DNA of 64,000 nt from Phyllostachys edulis (lineage: Eukaryota > Streptophyta > Magnoliopsida > Poales > Poaceae), in contig CM070548.1 in NCBI GenBank assembly GCA_036346405.1, forward strand, positions 91,110,588-91,174,587, read 5' to 3'. Positions 21,389 to 31,802 of this stretch are shown here, piece by piece. Position numbers and translations under genes: made by a program. Positions within the stretch are counted from its first letter, which is position 1. Every line of letters starts with the position of its first letter. The notes under the pieces are model-generated. The model was given only the letters and a program-made list of their open reading frames with translations, did no database searches and was not told where the DNA came from.

Positions 21389-24300
21389 TGAAGAATCTAG
21401 ACCTACCATTATGTGTTAATGGGGTTTTGGTGATTAATGATAAATCTAATTGTGAGACTAACACTTTCATTGATATACATATTGTGTAGTCTTATTTGGA
21501 TATAAAGGTAATAATCATGAAGGCATGCATGTGATTAATGACAAATCCAATTCATTGGATAAACAAAAGGAAAATCCAAACAGTATGCATTCATAATGAT
21601 AAATCTATTTGTGAGACTAACATTTCTATTTGTTATATCATGTTTAGTCTCGTTTGGATATAAAGATCAAAAGAGGTATGCATTCTACTTTGTATTCATA
21701 TATCTTGTTGCATTCCTCGGATCCAAAATATATGTTGAACTCCACCAAAAGTCTAACTTGAATATGTGCATATGTTTCCATTACACATTTGTGTATGCAC
21801 ACATTTAGGGGGAGCTCAATATATGTTTTGTGGTTTCATTAGTATTGATCCATATTTCCTTGTCCATATATAATTGGGATCTTTACTTTGAAACATGTCC
21901 TTTGAATATATTTAACTTGCATAGTTAATTTATTCATATGAGTATATGAGACTTGTGTAGTTCATATATTCTTGAATGTATTTAACTTGTGTAGTTAATA
22001 TATTCATATGAGTATATATAACTTGTGTAGTTCAGTATATACTCATATCCTTGAATATATTTAACTTGTGTAGTTAATATATTCATGTGAGTATATATAA
22101 CTTGTGTAGTTTATATATGCTCATATTCTTGAATATATATAACTTATGTAGTTAGTATATTCAAGTGTGTATATATGACTTGTGTAGTCTATATACACGT
22201 ATATGTGAGTATAACATAACTTGTGTAGTTTATGTGTGCTCACATATTCTTGAATATGTTTAACTTATGTAGTTAATCTATTCATGAGAGTGTATAAGAC
22301 TTGTGTAGTCTATATATACTTATATGTGAGTAGAACATAACTTGTGTAGTTCATGTGTACTCACATATCTTTGAATATGTTTAACTTGTGTAGTTAATAT
22401 ATTCATATGAGTATATGAGACTTATGTAGTTAATATATGCTCATGTATTCTTGAGTTAATACGACTTGTGTAGTTCAGTATACACTCATGTTGAGTATAT
22501 ATAACTTATGTAGTACTTATATACTCATACCAAACTCTATTCAATTATTTGTTATTGAAGTGGTTATCATCAATTACCAATGAGGAAAGATTGTGGTGTC
22601 TTGTCCCGCCATTATGAGTTAATGGTATGTTGTGGTAATTAATGATAATCATATTGTGGAACTAACATTTTCCATGAGTTGGATGAATAGGTTATGTTCG
22701 GTGGTTGATGACTTGGGATGACATCATGTGTTGATAGTCATCAAGTCAAGAAGAGATGATCATGTGTTGATCATCAAGTCAAGTGAAGACCCATCATGAG
22801 TTGATGGATGTCAAGTGAAGAGTGCATCATGTGTTGATGCATATCAAGACTCGGGATGGAAGATGTCATCATATGTTGATGAGCATCAAGTCAAGATCCC
22901 GAAGTAAAGCTTCATCATGTGTTGATGAAGGTCAATAAGGATGCATCATGAGTTGATGCATATCAAGTCAAGAACCCGGAGTTGAAGCAAGGATGTGCGC
23001 CATCAAGCTTCAAGTGTTTGCGCAAGGCAAAGGTATGACTAGCTAGGGCTAAGGATGTGTTCCTAGTCTTTTACCGGTCTCGGTGTTTTGTTGGTAGACC
23101 GGATTGCTAGTATAGGTTGCCGTACTATTAAGAGGGGTCTTTGACTAGTAGCTTGAGTTTGTCATGTGTTGATAGCTCATTGTGTTTGCTCTAGCTCACT
23201 TTAACATGTTGCCAATATTTGTGAATGTGTTTTACAAATAGTTGTGGCTCATGGTTAATCCTTGTAGCATGTGACTTAAGTTTGCGAACGCGTTTTGCAA
23301 ATGGTGTAAGTCCATGTACCTTATTCCTTGTGGTGTGATTCTAAAAGTGTGCAAATGTGTTTTGCAACTTGTTGAGAATCTCACTTAAGCCCTTGTGTGC
23401 ATTGCGATCAAATTAGCAAATGTGTTTTGCAATTTGAGTTGAAGCGAATGCAATCTGTGTTTTCTCAGAAAATCGGATGAACCGACGCGTGTAATGCAGA
23501 CGACCGGATGCGGTCATCGGCGGCGATTATCAATGATACGACCGCTTTGGCCGAGCATGTGTTGCTCTGGGTGTGGAGCGGTAGTACCGGCGTGTACTGA
23601 GCGGTACGACCGTAGGCCGGTCATTCCGATTATTTGTTAGCAATTCAATTTTTCCAGAGAAGATGCATTTGTTGCTCATCTTTGTTTTGAGAAACCCTTG
23701 GAGCGGTACGACCGCATGTGTTTGGGCGGTACGACCGCGATGCGGTTCGACCGCTTTCTTGGTGCGGTTGTAAAATTCCGGACAGGTTGTTCGTGGGACT
23801 TAGCCGCATTTGGCGCTCCTTTGTGGAGCGGCACGACCGCAGTGTTTGTGCGGTTGTACCGATTGTTGCTTGCACGACCGGCCTTAGTTGGCGGTCGTTC
23901 GATTTGGTGACCAACGGCTAGTTTTATAGCCGTTGGAGGAAAGCGATACGACCGCCCCATAACGGCGATCGTTCCGATTTCCTAACTTTTTCAACAGACT
24001 TTGTCCCAACGGCTAGTTTTTGTGTGTGGGCTATAAATACCCACCTTGGCCGTGTGTGAGGAGAGTTGTTGGTGCCCCTTTGAGTTCTATTGAGCTAGTG
24101 CAAGCCTCTCATACTCTTTTGTGCATGTGTTGCACTTAGTGAGGTTAGAGAGCAAACCCTAAGTGCATGTGTTGCCTTAGGTTGTGGATTTCAGATCCAT
24201 AGAGCTTTGACACTTGATTGGTTCAAGTGAGAGTTAGAGTCTTGTTACTCTTGGTGTTTGCCGACACCTAGACGGCGTGGGGCGTCGCGCTTGGTGAGCT

Positions 24301-24872
24301 TCTCAAAGAAGATTGTGAGAAGACCCAGGCGGTTTGTGAGTGGCGTGGTGCTCGCCATCTCCGGAGTGGAGGAAAGAGCAACCCAAGTGGAGCGAGGTGT
24401 TTGATCCTCGGAGGAAGGCTTAATTGTGGAGCCGCCCAATTAGTTTGGGTTTCTCAACGTGGATTAGGGAGACCGCAAGTCTCCGATTCACCACGTAAAA
24501 CATAACCGTGTCCATTGTGGTTTGCATCCTTGTGCCTTACTATTGCATTTACATTCATTGTGTATGAATGCTTGCTTTACATTGTGCAATTTATATACCT
24601 TGTATTAAATTGCTTATTCATTGTGTATGATTGCAATTGTTCGTTGTGCTATTCATCATTGCTAGAATTGATTAGCTTACAAGTCATATGCTTAATTGAT
24701 ACTTATTAATAGACTTGTATTGTTGGTGCACTTAGGGGAACCTAGTTGATTTAGGCTTTAATTGTGCAAAACCGTATTTGTATTAGTTTCCGCATTAGAA
24801 ATCGGTTTTAGAGCCTAAAGGAATTTAAAACGCCTATTCACCCCCCCTCTAGTCGGCCACCTCGATCTTACA
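21389..24872 (+). repeat. 5' LTR (3.5 kb) of the gag-only element
   Basis: Begins TGAAGAATC like the LTR at 58994-58274 and ends ATCTTACA. It holds an AT-rich tandem-repeat region, a tract of CATCATGTGTTGATG repeats (22690-22980), GCGGTACGACCG-type palindromic words (23520-23990) seen in SIRE/Maximus LTRs, and a TATA box CTATAAATA (24030). The length is unusually large; an internal near-repeat of the LTR start at about 22605 and a polypurine-like AGGGGGAG at 21808 suggest it may be a composite. Confidence 0.65.
21900..22530 (+). repeat. AT-rich tandem repeats (ACTTGTGTAGTTAATATATTCA)
   Basis: About a dozen imperfect copies of the words AACTTGTGTAGTTAATATAT, here in two flavours followed by ATTCATATGAGTATAT or GCTCATATTCTTGAATAT. 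The period is irregular (about 60-100 bp). Lies within the long LTR. Confidence 0.8.
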
Positions 24873-24929
24873 AGTGGTATCAGAGCTTGGTCTCTCATTT
24901 ATTAGACTTAACCGTCTAGAGAGTAAAGG

Positions 24930-26434
24930 ATGGCGACTAGAGATTTAGTGCACCTTGGTGAAGCACCTAAATTTGATGGCACAAATTATGCTCATTGGAA
25001 AATCCGCATGTCATGTTATTTTAAAGCCATGGGCCTAAATATATGGCGAATTGTAGATGTTGGCTTTTCTCCTCCATTGGATCAATTTGCTCCAACAAAA
25101 GAGGAAGAGAAATGCTTACATCTCAACGCCAAGCAATTAACGCCTTATTTAGTGCTTTGAGTGTAGATGTGTTTGATGCCATATGTGATCTCAAGAATGT
25201 TCATGAGATGTGGACCCATCTTCAAGAATATTATGAAAGGTCCACTTCCACTAGTGATGATTGCATAGAAGAATGGACGTCGGGAGAAGAATGCTCAACC
25301 TCTAGCTCCGACAATGATGAATCCTCAATTCCATCAATATCGCCTCATTGCTTTATGGCAAAAGGTAAAAAGAAGGTAAATAATGATGACAATGATAATG
25401 ATGAGCCTTCATATGATGAGTTGATTGATATACTAGAAGAGCAAAATGTTTTTATGGGAAAGGAGGTTTCAAAATTCAAAGCTTTGAAGAAAGAATTTAA
25501 CTTGCTTCAAGAAAATTATGAAGTTTTAAAAAATGAACATGAAACCCTCCTTCTTAAAAATTATACTAGCTCTAAGGTGGATATGGGAATTACATGTGAT
25601 CTATTAGATGATTTGCCTTGTATTGCTCCTATATCTTGCAATTCATCTAAAATTAATGTGTCCACTTCTTGTGATGATTTAATTGATATGCCTTGTTGCT
25701 CAAAATTAGATGCTTCTATTTCTTCTATGTCTTGTGAGACTAATCTTGTAGAAGAAAATAAAGAGCTCAAGGACCAAGTCAAGAAATTGACAATTGACTT
25801 GAAAAAGAAGCTACAAAGGAAAGCCTCTCTTGACGATCTATTGAGTAAGCAACAAAGATCAAACGACAAGAGAGGAATTGGCTTCACTCCAAACAAGAAG
25901 AGGGAGAATAGCAAGACAAGGCACAATGCAAGACACACGAAGAATGTCAAGTGCTTTGATTGCCATAAAAAGGGTCACATCGCCTCCATATGCCCAAACA
26001 AGAAAATTGACAAGGGAGGAGTTGGTTTCACCACCAAGAAGAAGGTGAAGAGCATTCCAAAGCAAGATAGAAAACAAGTCAACAATATCAAGTGCTTTGG
26101 ATGCAAGAAGAATGGTCACATTGCCTCGGTGTGCCCAAATCAAAAGGATGTCAAGTCAAGACATTCAAAGAAGAGGCAAGCCGGAATTGAGCAAGATAAG
26201 AAGACATCAAGGGGAAGCAAAAGCCCTACTTGCTACAATTGCCGGGATCACTCCTAAGCCTTTTATTTATAATAATGATTATTTGCTTAGGAAGGATAGA
26301 AATGGCAATGTGGTTGCTAGGAATGTTAGTTTACATAAAACTAATGTTAGGGCCATTTGGGTGCCCAAAAGTGTTGTGACTAACATTCATGGACCCAACC
26401 AAGTATTGGGTACCAAAATACGCTTAAATGATTA
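24930..26434 (+). pseudogene. SIRE-like gag with two CCHC knuckles
   Basis: ATG 24930 opens ATRDLVHLGEAPKFDGTNYA, the usual start of the SIRE/Maximus gag N-terminal domain, then HWKIRMSCYFKAMG. A one-base slip near 25128 moves to the frame of 25043-26257, which carries a coiled-coil (ENKELKDQVKKLTIDLKKKL) and two zinc knuckles, CFDCHKKGHIASICP (about 25950) and CFGCKKNGHIASVCP (about 26092). A second slip near 26240 moves to the final frame, ending AIWVPKSVV...GPNQVLGTK at 26434. This tail is the normal gag-protease linker, so the deletion of pol starts just beyond gag. Confidence 0.85.
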
Positions 26435-28225
26435 AATGGTACTTGGAGAAGCATTGGAGGTTTGGCTCATTTATGAAGAGGTAGATTCTATCATATGCAA
26501 AATGGAGCCAAGCTTGAGGAAGATCAATTCATATCATAAACCAATGCTATCTCGGTAATAAGTATTTACATTGAAGTATCTAGCCCTTATACCTTGTGTA
26601 GGTTGCATTACATGTAAAATCTTAAAAGGGTTGTTCTTGCTCTTGTGCTAAAGCTTGTTTATTGGTTTCTTGAGCAAGATAGTTGTGGCACATTAAGGGG
26701 GAGTGCTAAATCATAGTCATGTATATCACATCCCTAAGTGTGCCTAAATTAATTAAGTACTAGTATTGTTTTTCAAAATTGAGCCATTTAGCCAAAAGTC
26801 AAAATTTTAAAATTATTAGTATAAACTTTGAAAAACTAGTTGCAAAATGTATACAAATGTTATTCAAAGGTTTTGCAAAGGTTTTGGTTCAACAAAAACA
26901 TATTTTAAGTGAAAATGAGTTTCTAGGCAAAACTCTAGATCATAGAATCTTGTTTTTGACCAAAACTAGATTTTTGTATAAAATCTATTCTAAAAAGAAT
27001 TTGACTTTTGTCCCAAAATGAAAATGATAGAGTTGGTTATTCTAAACAATTTTGGTATTCAAAATATTTCCAAAATACCAACTCATCAAAAGTTATTTGA
27101 TTTTGAAATTCATCCAAAATCCTAGTTTGACCTAAAAGGTCACTTTCTAGCACTTAAGTGAGTTTTGCCATATGAACCCAAATTATTCATATGAATAGGT
27201 CCATAATGGTATTTATAACTCATACATGCAATTGGATGCTCAAAATATCCTAAATTGCTCAATTTGGATCTTTTTGAGAAAAATCTTGAAAATGCTATTT
27301 CAATTGCGAAAATCAAAAGCTTAATTCATAAAACTATTTGAAAATTGAATTTCCAATAGCTATATAAGTTGGAAATGCTCTAAATATCTTTATTTGGATG
27401 TTCGTGTGAAAAATTGGAGCAATATACAACAATCTCTCTTTTCTCAAAATTCTTTCGAATGAATCGACTTTTTCGGAGTTCAAGTCGGTCGACCATGAGC
27501 ATAAGCCAGCTCGATCAAGATGTCCCTGGCCCGACCGGCGTGTCTTGCCGGTTCGACCGGACCGAGATTTTGGCTGATTTGTCCAAATTTGTTGATTTCA
27601 AATCTTTGCACCAATCTCTTTGCTCCTCTAGTCAAGATGTGTATTGTTATCCTTGCAAGCTACTCACTACTAATTGTCCTTGATTGCAAGTGCAATTATT
27701 CAAGTGGTATCCTTTCCAAGAGTAGCTTCTCAAAATCATCTTGACATCGAATAGATTCAAATCTAAATCTTTTGGCTATCCTCTCAAGTCGTGTTGATCC
27801 TTGTAATCCTTGCAAGCTACCCACTCATGCTTTGTTGACTCCAAATACCATTTTGATCCTTGTGATATGTTTATCATTCAAGTGGTATTCCTTTAAGTGG
27901 TAGCACCTTTTGATCATCTTGATCTAGGCATGGAATTCATATTACTTATGTTTACAAGTGGTATTCTTCAAATGATATCATCTTGTCTTTATAAGTGGTA
28001 TTCTTTCTAGTGATATCCTTCAAGTGGTATACTTCTTATACCCACCTACAAGTGATATCTATTTCAATCCTTGCCAATCAATTCTTTTCAAACCAAGCTC
28101 TCTCCGATACCTTAAATTCATGATATATCTTTTTCATGTGGTATCTCTCCGATACGTTCATTTCATGATATATCTTTTCAAGTGGTATCTATCTAAGTCT
28201 TATGTCTCCAAGTGGTACCAAGTAT
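26435..28225 (+). other. 3' internal region of the gag-only element, no pol
   Basis: After the gag stop the sequence is non-coding and AT-rich. It includes AAGGGGGAGTGCTAAATC near 26697 and, at 27700-28220, many dispersed copies of CAAGTGGTAT(C/T). No protease, integrase, RT or RNase H motif occurs in any frame that I could read. Confidence 0.6.
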
Positions 28226-28436
28226 CTAGAATTGATTAGCTTACAAGTCATATGCTTAATTGATACTTATTAATAGACTTGTATTGTTGGTGCACTTAGG
28301 GGAACCTAGTTGATTTAAGCTTTAATTGTGCAAAACCGTATTTGTATTAGCTTCCGCGTTAGAAATCGGTTTTAGAGCCTAAAGGAATTTAAAACGCCTA
28401 TTCACCCCCCCTCTAGTCGGCCACCTCGATCTTACA
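28226..28436 (+). repeat. 3' LTR remnant (last 211 bp)
   Basis: CTAGAATTGATTAGCTTAC ... CTCGATCTTACA, matching 24662-24872 over 211 bp with three substitutions and no gaps. The rest of the 3' LTR is missing. Confidence 0.9.
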
Positions 28437-28645
28437 CCGCGCCTGGCAGAGGGGGCAGGTCCCTACCGCGCCCCACACCGAGGGCAGCTCTGCACGCGAC
28501 GTGACCGAATGAAGTAGCTTTGTATGAAAACGATGCTACGCGGCCCCAAGATTCGTCGTACACAGACAGCGACTGATAGGTCGAGACGTAGCATGACACA
28601 GCCCCCCAGAGGGTGCAGGTCACCTACCGCGTGTGGTAGGGGACC
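28437..28645 (-). repeat. 29-bp minisatellite in the MURA promoter, second part
   Basis: Continuation of the array at 21119-21388 on the other side of the retrotransposon: CCGCGCCTGGCAGAGGGGGC, then the longer block (28463-28620), then AGGGTGCAGGTCACCTACC. Confidence 0.85.
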
Positions 28646-28913
28646 TACTATATGTGATACTTAAATTTTACACTTAATGTGTGATGCCTGTAATACTTTT
28701 GTGTTCTTATGTGTACTCGTTCATACAATGCATGTTTGTTCAATGCATATGGACGCCTATAGCTTAATGCACATGGCACATCGATGCAACATGTCAACTC
28801 GATAAAAGGCAACAGCAATGACGCGTCCACCATTTAGTGACATGCTTTAGGAGATTGAACATAAGTGCGTACAGAAAGGGAGACTACCGAGGTACAAGCT
28901 TCTCCACCCGTGC
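28646..28913. other. Spacer between MURA promoter array and GRF-like gene
   Basis: AT-rich, no supported gene; probably the 3' untranslated region of the minus-strand GRF-like gene and distal promoter of MURA. Confidence 0.35.
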
Positions 28914-29518
28914 CTAATGGTAGAAGCTGCCTCTCGCTACCCACATAGAGTGTTCTCTAGTTGGGCGTCTCGGACGTGGCTGGCCGTCGTTGTAGTGGCA
29001 CGCACATATGCAGCTAGGGTTGGCGCAGCAACATGTGGGATCATAGGAACTTTCTATGTTCACGATCTCCTCGTTGCCCCTCTCGCGCTGCATCTGTTGG
29101 CGGATGTCATCATTTTGCTCCTTGAGATCGTCAATTTGCGCCTCCAAATCAAAGATTCGGTTCCACAATATATCCACGTGCCTCACAACATGTCATTTAT
29201 GGGGAGGATCGATCCAGCGGGTAAAGTTGCATTTTGCCATCTGTTGCAAGGGACGGTTAGTATGGATGATGTATTAGCAGTAACATGAACAAAACTATTT
29301 ACCCCAGAGTATGGGCATCGGAAGAAACGCCATCCGCCATCGAAAGTGCCGTCTATGACCTACACAATAGCGTCCTCCCCGTGTCTGCATTTCGGCCACT
29401 TAGGTTGAGCATGCTTGTTCGGCACCAGCCGATAGTTAGGGCCGAAGTCCTCCCTCCTTTCTAGGAGAATGTCTTGCTTCGGCGACCCCGGTTGGACTGG
29501 TCCCTGGGCGTCTGCCAT
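28914..29518 (-). pseudogene. GRF-type zinc-finger gene with coiled coil and Cys cluster, decayed
   Basis: Minus-strand ATG at 29518 opens MADAQGPVQPGSPKQDILL and leads to CRHGEDAIV-stop, then GGWRFFRCPYSG, a GRF-type start (C-x-H-G ... RFFRCP). A GT-AG intron (donor GTAAATAG near 29302, acceptor TTGCAACAG near 29241) joins to MAKCNFTRWIDPPHK, the C...F-x-x-W-I-D half of the GRF finger. An in-frame TGA follows. Then a coiled coil (NRIFDLEAQIDDLKEQNDDI) and a dense cysteine cluster CCCANPSCICACH. Two in-frame stops (TAG in the finger, TGA after it) mark it as a pseudogene. GRF fingers bind single-stranded nucleic acid in characterised proteins. A TATA box TATAAAAT (29610-29603) shows that it was a real transcription unit. 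Confidence 0.72.
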
Positions 29519-30309
29519 CGTATGTTACTGTACGACGAGGAAGGTTCTTCTTCCTACGGTTTCAAGGGTCGAGTGGTCCTACTTTCGGAGCGTGGGACGT
29601 GTATTTTATAGCCCGCGGGGGGAGGCTAATAAAGCAGGTAATGTATTAGCTTGCAGATGACAAGACCAGACGGGGCTGGCTGCTTTGCGTAGTGACTAGA
29701 CCAGACGAGGCAGCTTTGCGTAGTGATAAGACCACACGGGGCAGCTTTGCGCAGTGATAAGACCAAAAGAGATAGCCTTGTGCAGTGAGAAGACCAGACG
29801 AGGCAGCTTTGCGCAATGACAAGACCACACGGGCCAGCTTTGCGCAGTGATAAGGCCAAAGGAGACAGTTTTGTGCAGTGACAAAACCACACGAGGCAGC
29901 TTTGCGCAGTGATAAGACCAAAGGAGATAGCCTTGCGCAGTGACAAGACCAGACGAGGTAGCTTTGCGCAGTGACAAGACCACACGGGCCAGCTTTGCAT
30001 AGTGATAAGACCAAAGGAGACAGCTTTGCGTAGTTTAGGGTTTAGGTTCAGGGTTACGCTTTTCAGATCGACTTGCCAACTCTGACCGCCTCGCCAGCTT
30101 TTCAGACCAAAAAGGCAAGACTCTGCAAAGAAAGACGTGACAACACTCTGTCTCGCTAGCTTTTCAGATGGTCATGACAACATTCTACCTCCCCAGCTTT
30201 TCAAAACTAAAAGACAGGACTCTGCATGAAATTAATCACACCATGCCAAACATGGGGCATATAAAAGAGGGTTGAACCAAACCCAACACTACACAATAGA
30301 TACCCAGCT
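29519..30309. promoter_or_regulatory. Bidirectional promoter region of the two GRF genes
   Basis: The two GRF genes are transcribed away from each other. A minus-strand TATA box (TATAAAAT, 29610-29603) serves the left gene and a plus-strand TATA box (TATAAAAG, 30260-30267) the right one. Between them lies the 31-bp repeat array. Confidence 0.65.
29662..30035. repeat. 31-bp minisatellite, about 12 units
   Basis: Regular units of AGCTTTGCGCAGTGATAAGA followed by CCACACGGGGC or CCAAAGGAGAT; starts at 29712, 29743, 29774, 29805 and 29836 are exactly 31 bp apart. Antisense open frames through it (LVLSLRKA repeats) are a by-product of a 31-bp unit having no stops. Not a CRISPR: units are contiguous and there are no spacers. 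Confidence 0.92.
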
Positions 30310-31011
30310 ATGGACTCTTCGGCAAACTTCTATGAGAGGATGTTGCAGAAGCAAAAGTGGCTTAAGCAGAAGAGAAAACAGCTACAATGCTCAGATTTTT
30401 CAATGAAAGATGCTTCAGTACCACAACGTTTTTCGATCCCACTGTGTGTGTGTGGCGAACCAGCAGAGATCATTCAGTCCACACACCCAGACACCGCAAC
30501 CCGGGCGTACTACACGTGTGGGCACTACCTCGTAAGCGTTTCTTTCGCGCGCATCGATTTTCCTCTCCCAACGTTGAATTCCTTAAATTTTTAACTTCAT
30601 CCCCACGTAATGGCAGCCTGAGATGCGCTGCCACTTCTTCCAGTGGATTGACGGCCCGGAGATGTACGACAGGGCATTCATCCAGCAGAAGTACATGCTG
30701 AACTACTTGGTGCGGGCCGAGAACTTCGTGCGGTGGAAACCTTACATACCAGACCCTGTTGAGGAGGCACCGAAGGAGCCCAGTACTCGCCTAGGCGTAA
30801 TCCATATCGACGACGTGAGTTATGAAGAATGTACATCCTTATTACGTTTTTCACTATACGATATACTTACATCATAGAATCGCAGGACATGGCTGACTTC
30901 GACATACCAGCCCGACGTGGACAGTCCCGTGACAAGGGCAAGGGGAAGGCCGGCGAGGAGTTCAACGCCGAGCTAGCAAGGAATGGAAAATGGACCCGGT
31001 CCACGCAATAG
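30310..31011 (+). CDS. GRF-type zinc-finger protein, intact, carried by the MULE
   Basis: Three exons join in phase 0: 30310-30531, 30617-30814 and 30886-31011, with introns starting GTAAGC and GTGAGT and ending CAG, giving 181 residues and a TAG stop. The N-terminus is basic and helical (MLQKQKWLKQKRKQLQ). The finger begins at about residue 46 as CVCGEPAEII, with the third cysteine in RAYYTC and the fourth in RCHFFQWIDG across intron 1: the C-x-C-G...C...C-x-F-F-x-W-x-D pattern of GRF fingers, but the name-giving G-R is degenerate (TATRAYYTC). A basic C-terminal tail (RRGQSRDKGKGKAGEE) follows. TATA box at 30260, 50 bp upstream of the ATG. It is the only MULE gene here with a fully open spliced frame. 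Role unknown; nucleic-acid binding is inferred from the finger. Confidence 0.8.
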
Positions 31012-31802
31012 GTCAGGTCATTACGCAGTAGTCCCCCGTCCTACCCCCATGTTTTTTACTATCCCCTAAAGGCATGTATACTTATATGGTCCGGATGTTT
31101 GTGTCGCAGTGTACCGTAGTAGTAGCGAGGATGACTAAAGCAATTAGCCGATCCATCATGCCATGTCACTACGTGTAACGTGCTTCTGTCCACAGACTCT
31201 AATGTTGTTTTGGTTCCGTGTCTCCGCTAAGCGATCAAAGCAAGCCTATATTGCAAGTATGCCTCTTCTAGTGGAATCCCAGAAAGAACCATTCGCACCG
31301 ACATCGAATCCTCCATGTTTTAGGGCATCTTCATAATCACAACGAGCGTTCTCAACCCCTTCAATCATATTCTGTATAAGCTTCATAAAGTACTTCATCG
31401 ACTGCCTGCCTATATACGTGTATACGTTCAAACGACTTCATCGAGGAGAGACTCCATGTTTCGTAATTTTCCTATACTCATTTGCTATATTTTCAAATTA
31501 CTACAAACAACGCTGAAACTGCGACGAAACCTTGATTTAGGAGAAAAGGAAACCCTACTTTACCTCCATGCCCTTATTTTACAAATATCAGTGCTGATAT
31601 TTTTTTTCAACCAAATATAATTAAATAATATTTAAAATTTTCAATTTTTTCGTTTTTTTTCAAAAATTTGATTTTGGGCGGTGGCCACCACCGCCACCGC
31701 CCAGGGGCGCCGCGCCACCGGGGCCGGGCAGGAGCTCTGGCGTGCCTGATGGCGAGGGTGTCGCCTGCCATCCCTGATACCCGCGGTACCTACACTGTTC
31801 AC
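31012..31802. other. Right arm of the MULE
   Basis: Contains the 3' flank of the intact GRF gene and a minus-strand 61-codon open frame (31246-31431) without recognisable domain, which I do not call as a gene. 31700-31790 is GC-rich; 31600-31680 AT-rich. Confidence 0.4.

Larger units (their letters stand above)
21389..28436 (+). mobile_element. Gag-only SIRE/Maximus-like LTR retrotransposon
   Basis: Starts TGAAGAATCTAG, ends CACCTCGATCTTACA, and sits in the MURA promoter repeats with flanks CCGTG (21384-21388) and CCGCG (28437-28441), one CpG-to-TpG difference. After the 5' LTR, AG and the primer-binding site TGGTATCAGAGC (24875-24886) lead into gag (24930). No protease, integrase or RT follows: about 270 bp after gag a polypurine tract (26695-26702, AAGGGGGA) appears. 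The 3' end retains only the last 211 bp of the LTR, identical in length to the 5' counterpart with three substitutions. A non-autonomous, partly deleted copy that must have moved with enzymes from a related element. Confidence 0.85.

Noticed and set aside
24875..24886. tRNA-like sequence TGGTATCAGAGC (also at 54049-54060 and a variant at 62744)
   Set aside because: These are primer-binding sites complementary to initiator tRNA-Met next to LTR ends; no tRNA cloverleaf is present.
29626..30014. Minus-strand repetitive proteins LVLSLRKA...
   Set aside because: They are translations of the 31-bp minisatellite, open in several frames at once, with no start context.
29662..30035. Possible CRISPR array
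   Set aside because: The 31-bp units are contiguous with no unique spacers, and the context is a plant transposon promoter; it is a minisatellite.
31246..31431. 61-codon minus-strand ORF near the right end of the MULE
   Set aside because: Too short, without domain, TATA box or splice signals; could be a remnant, but there is nothing to support a gene call.
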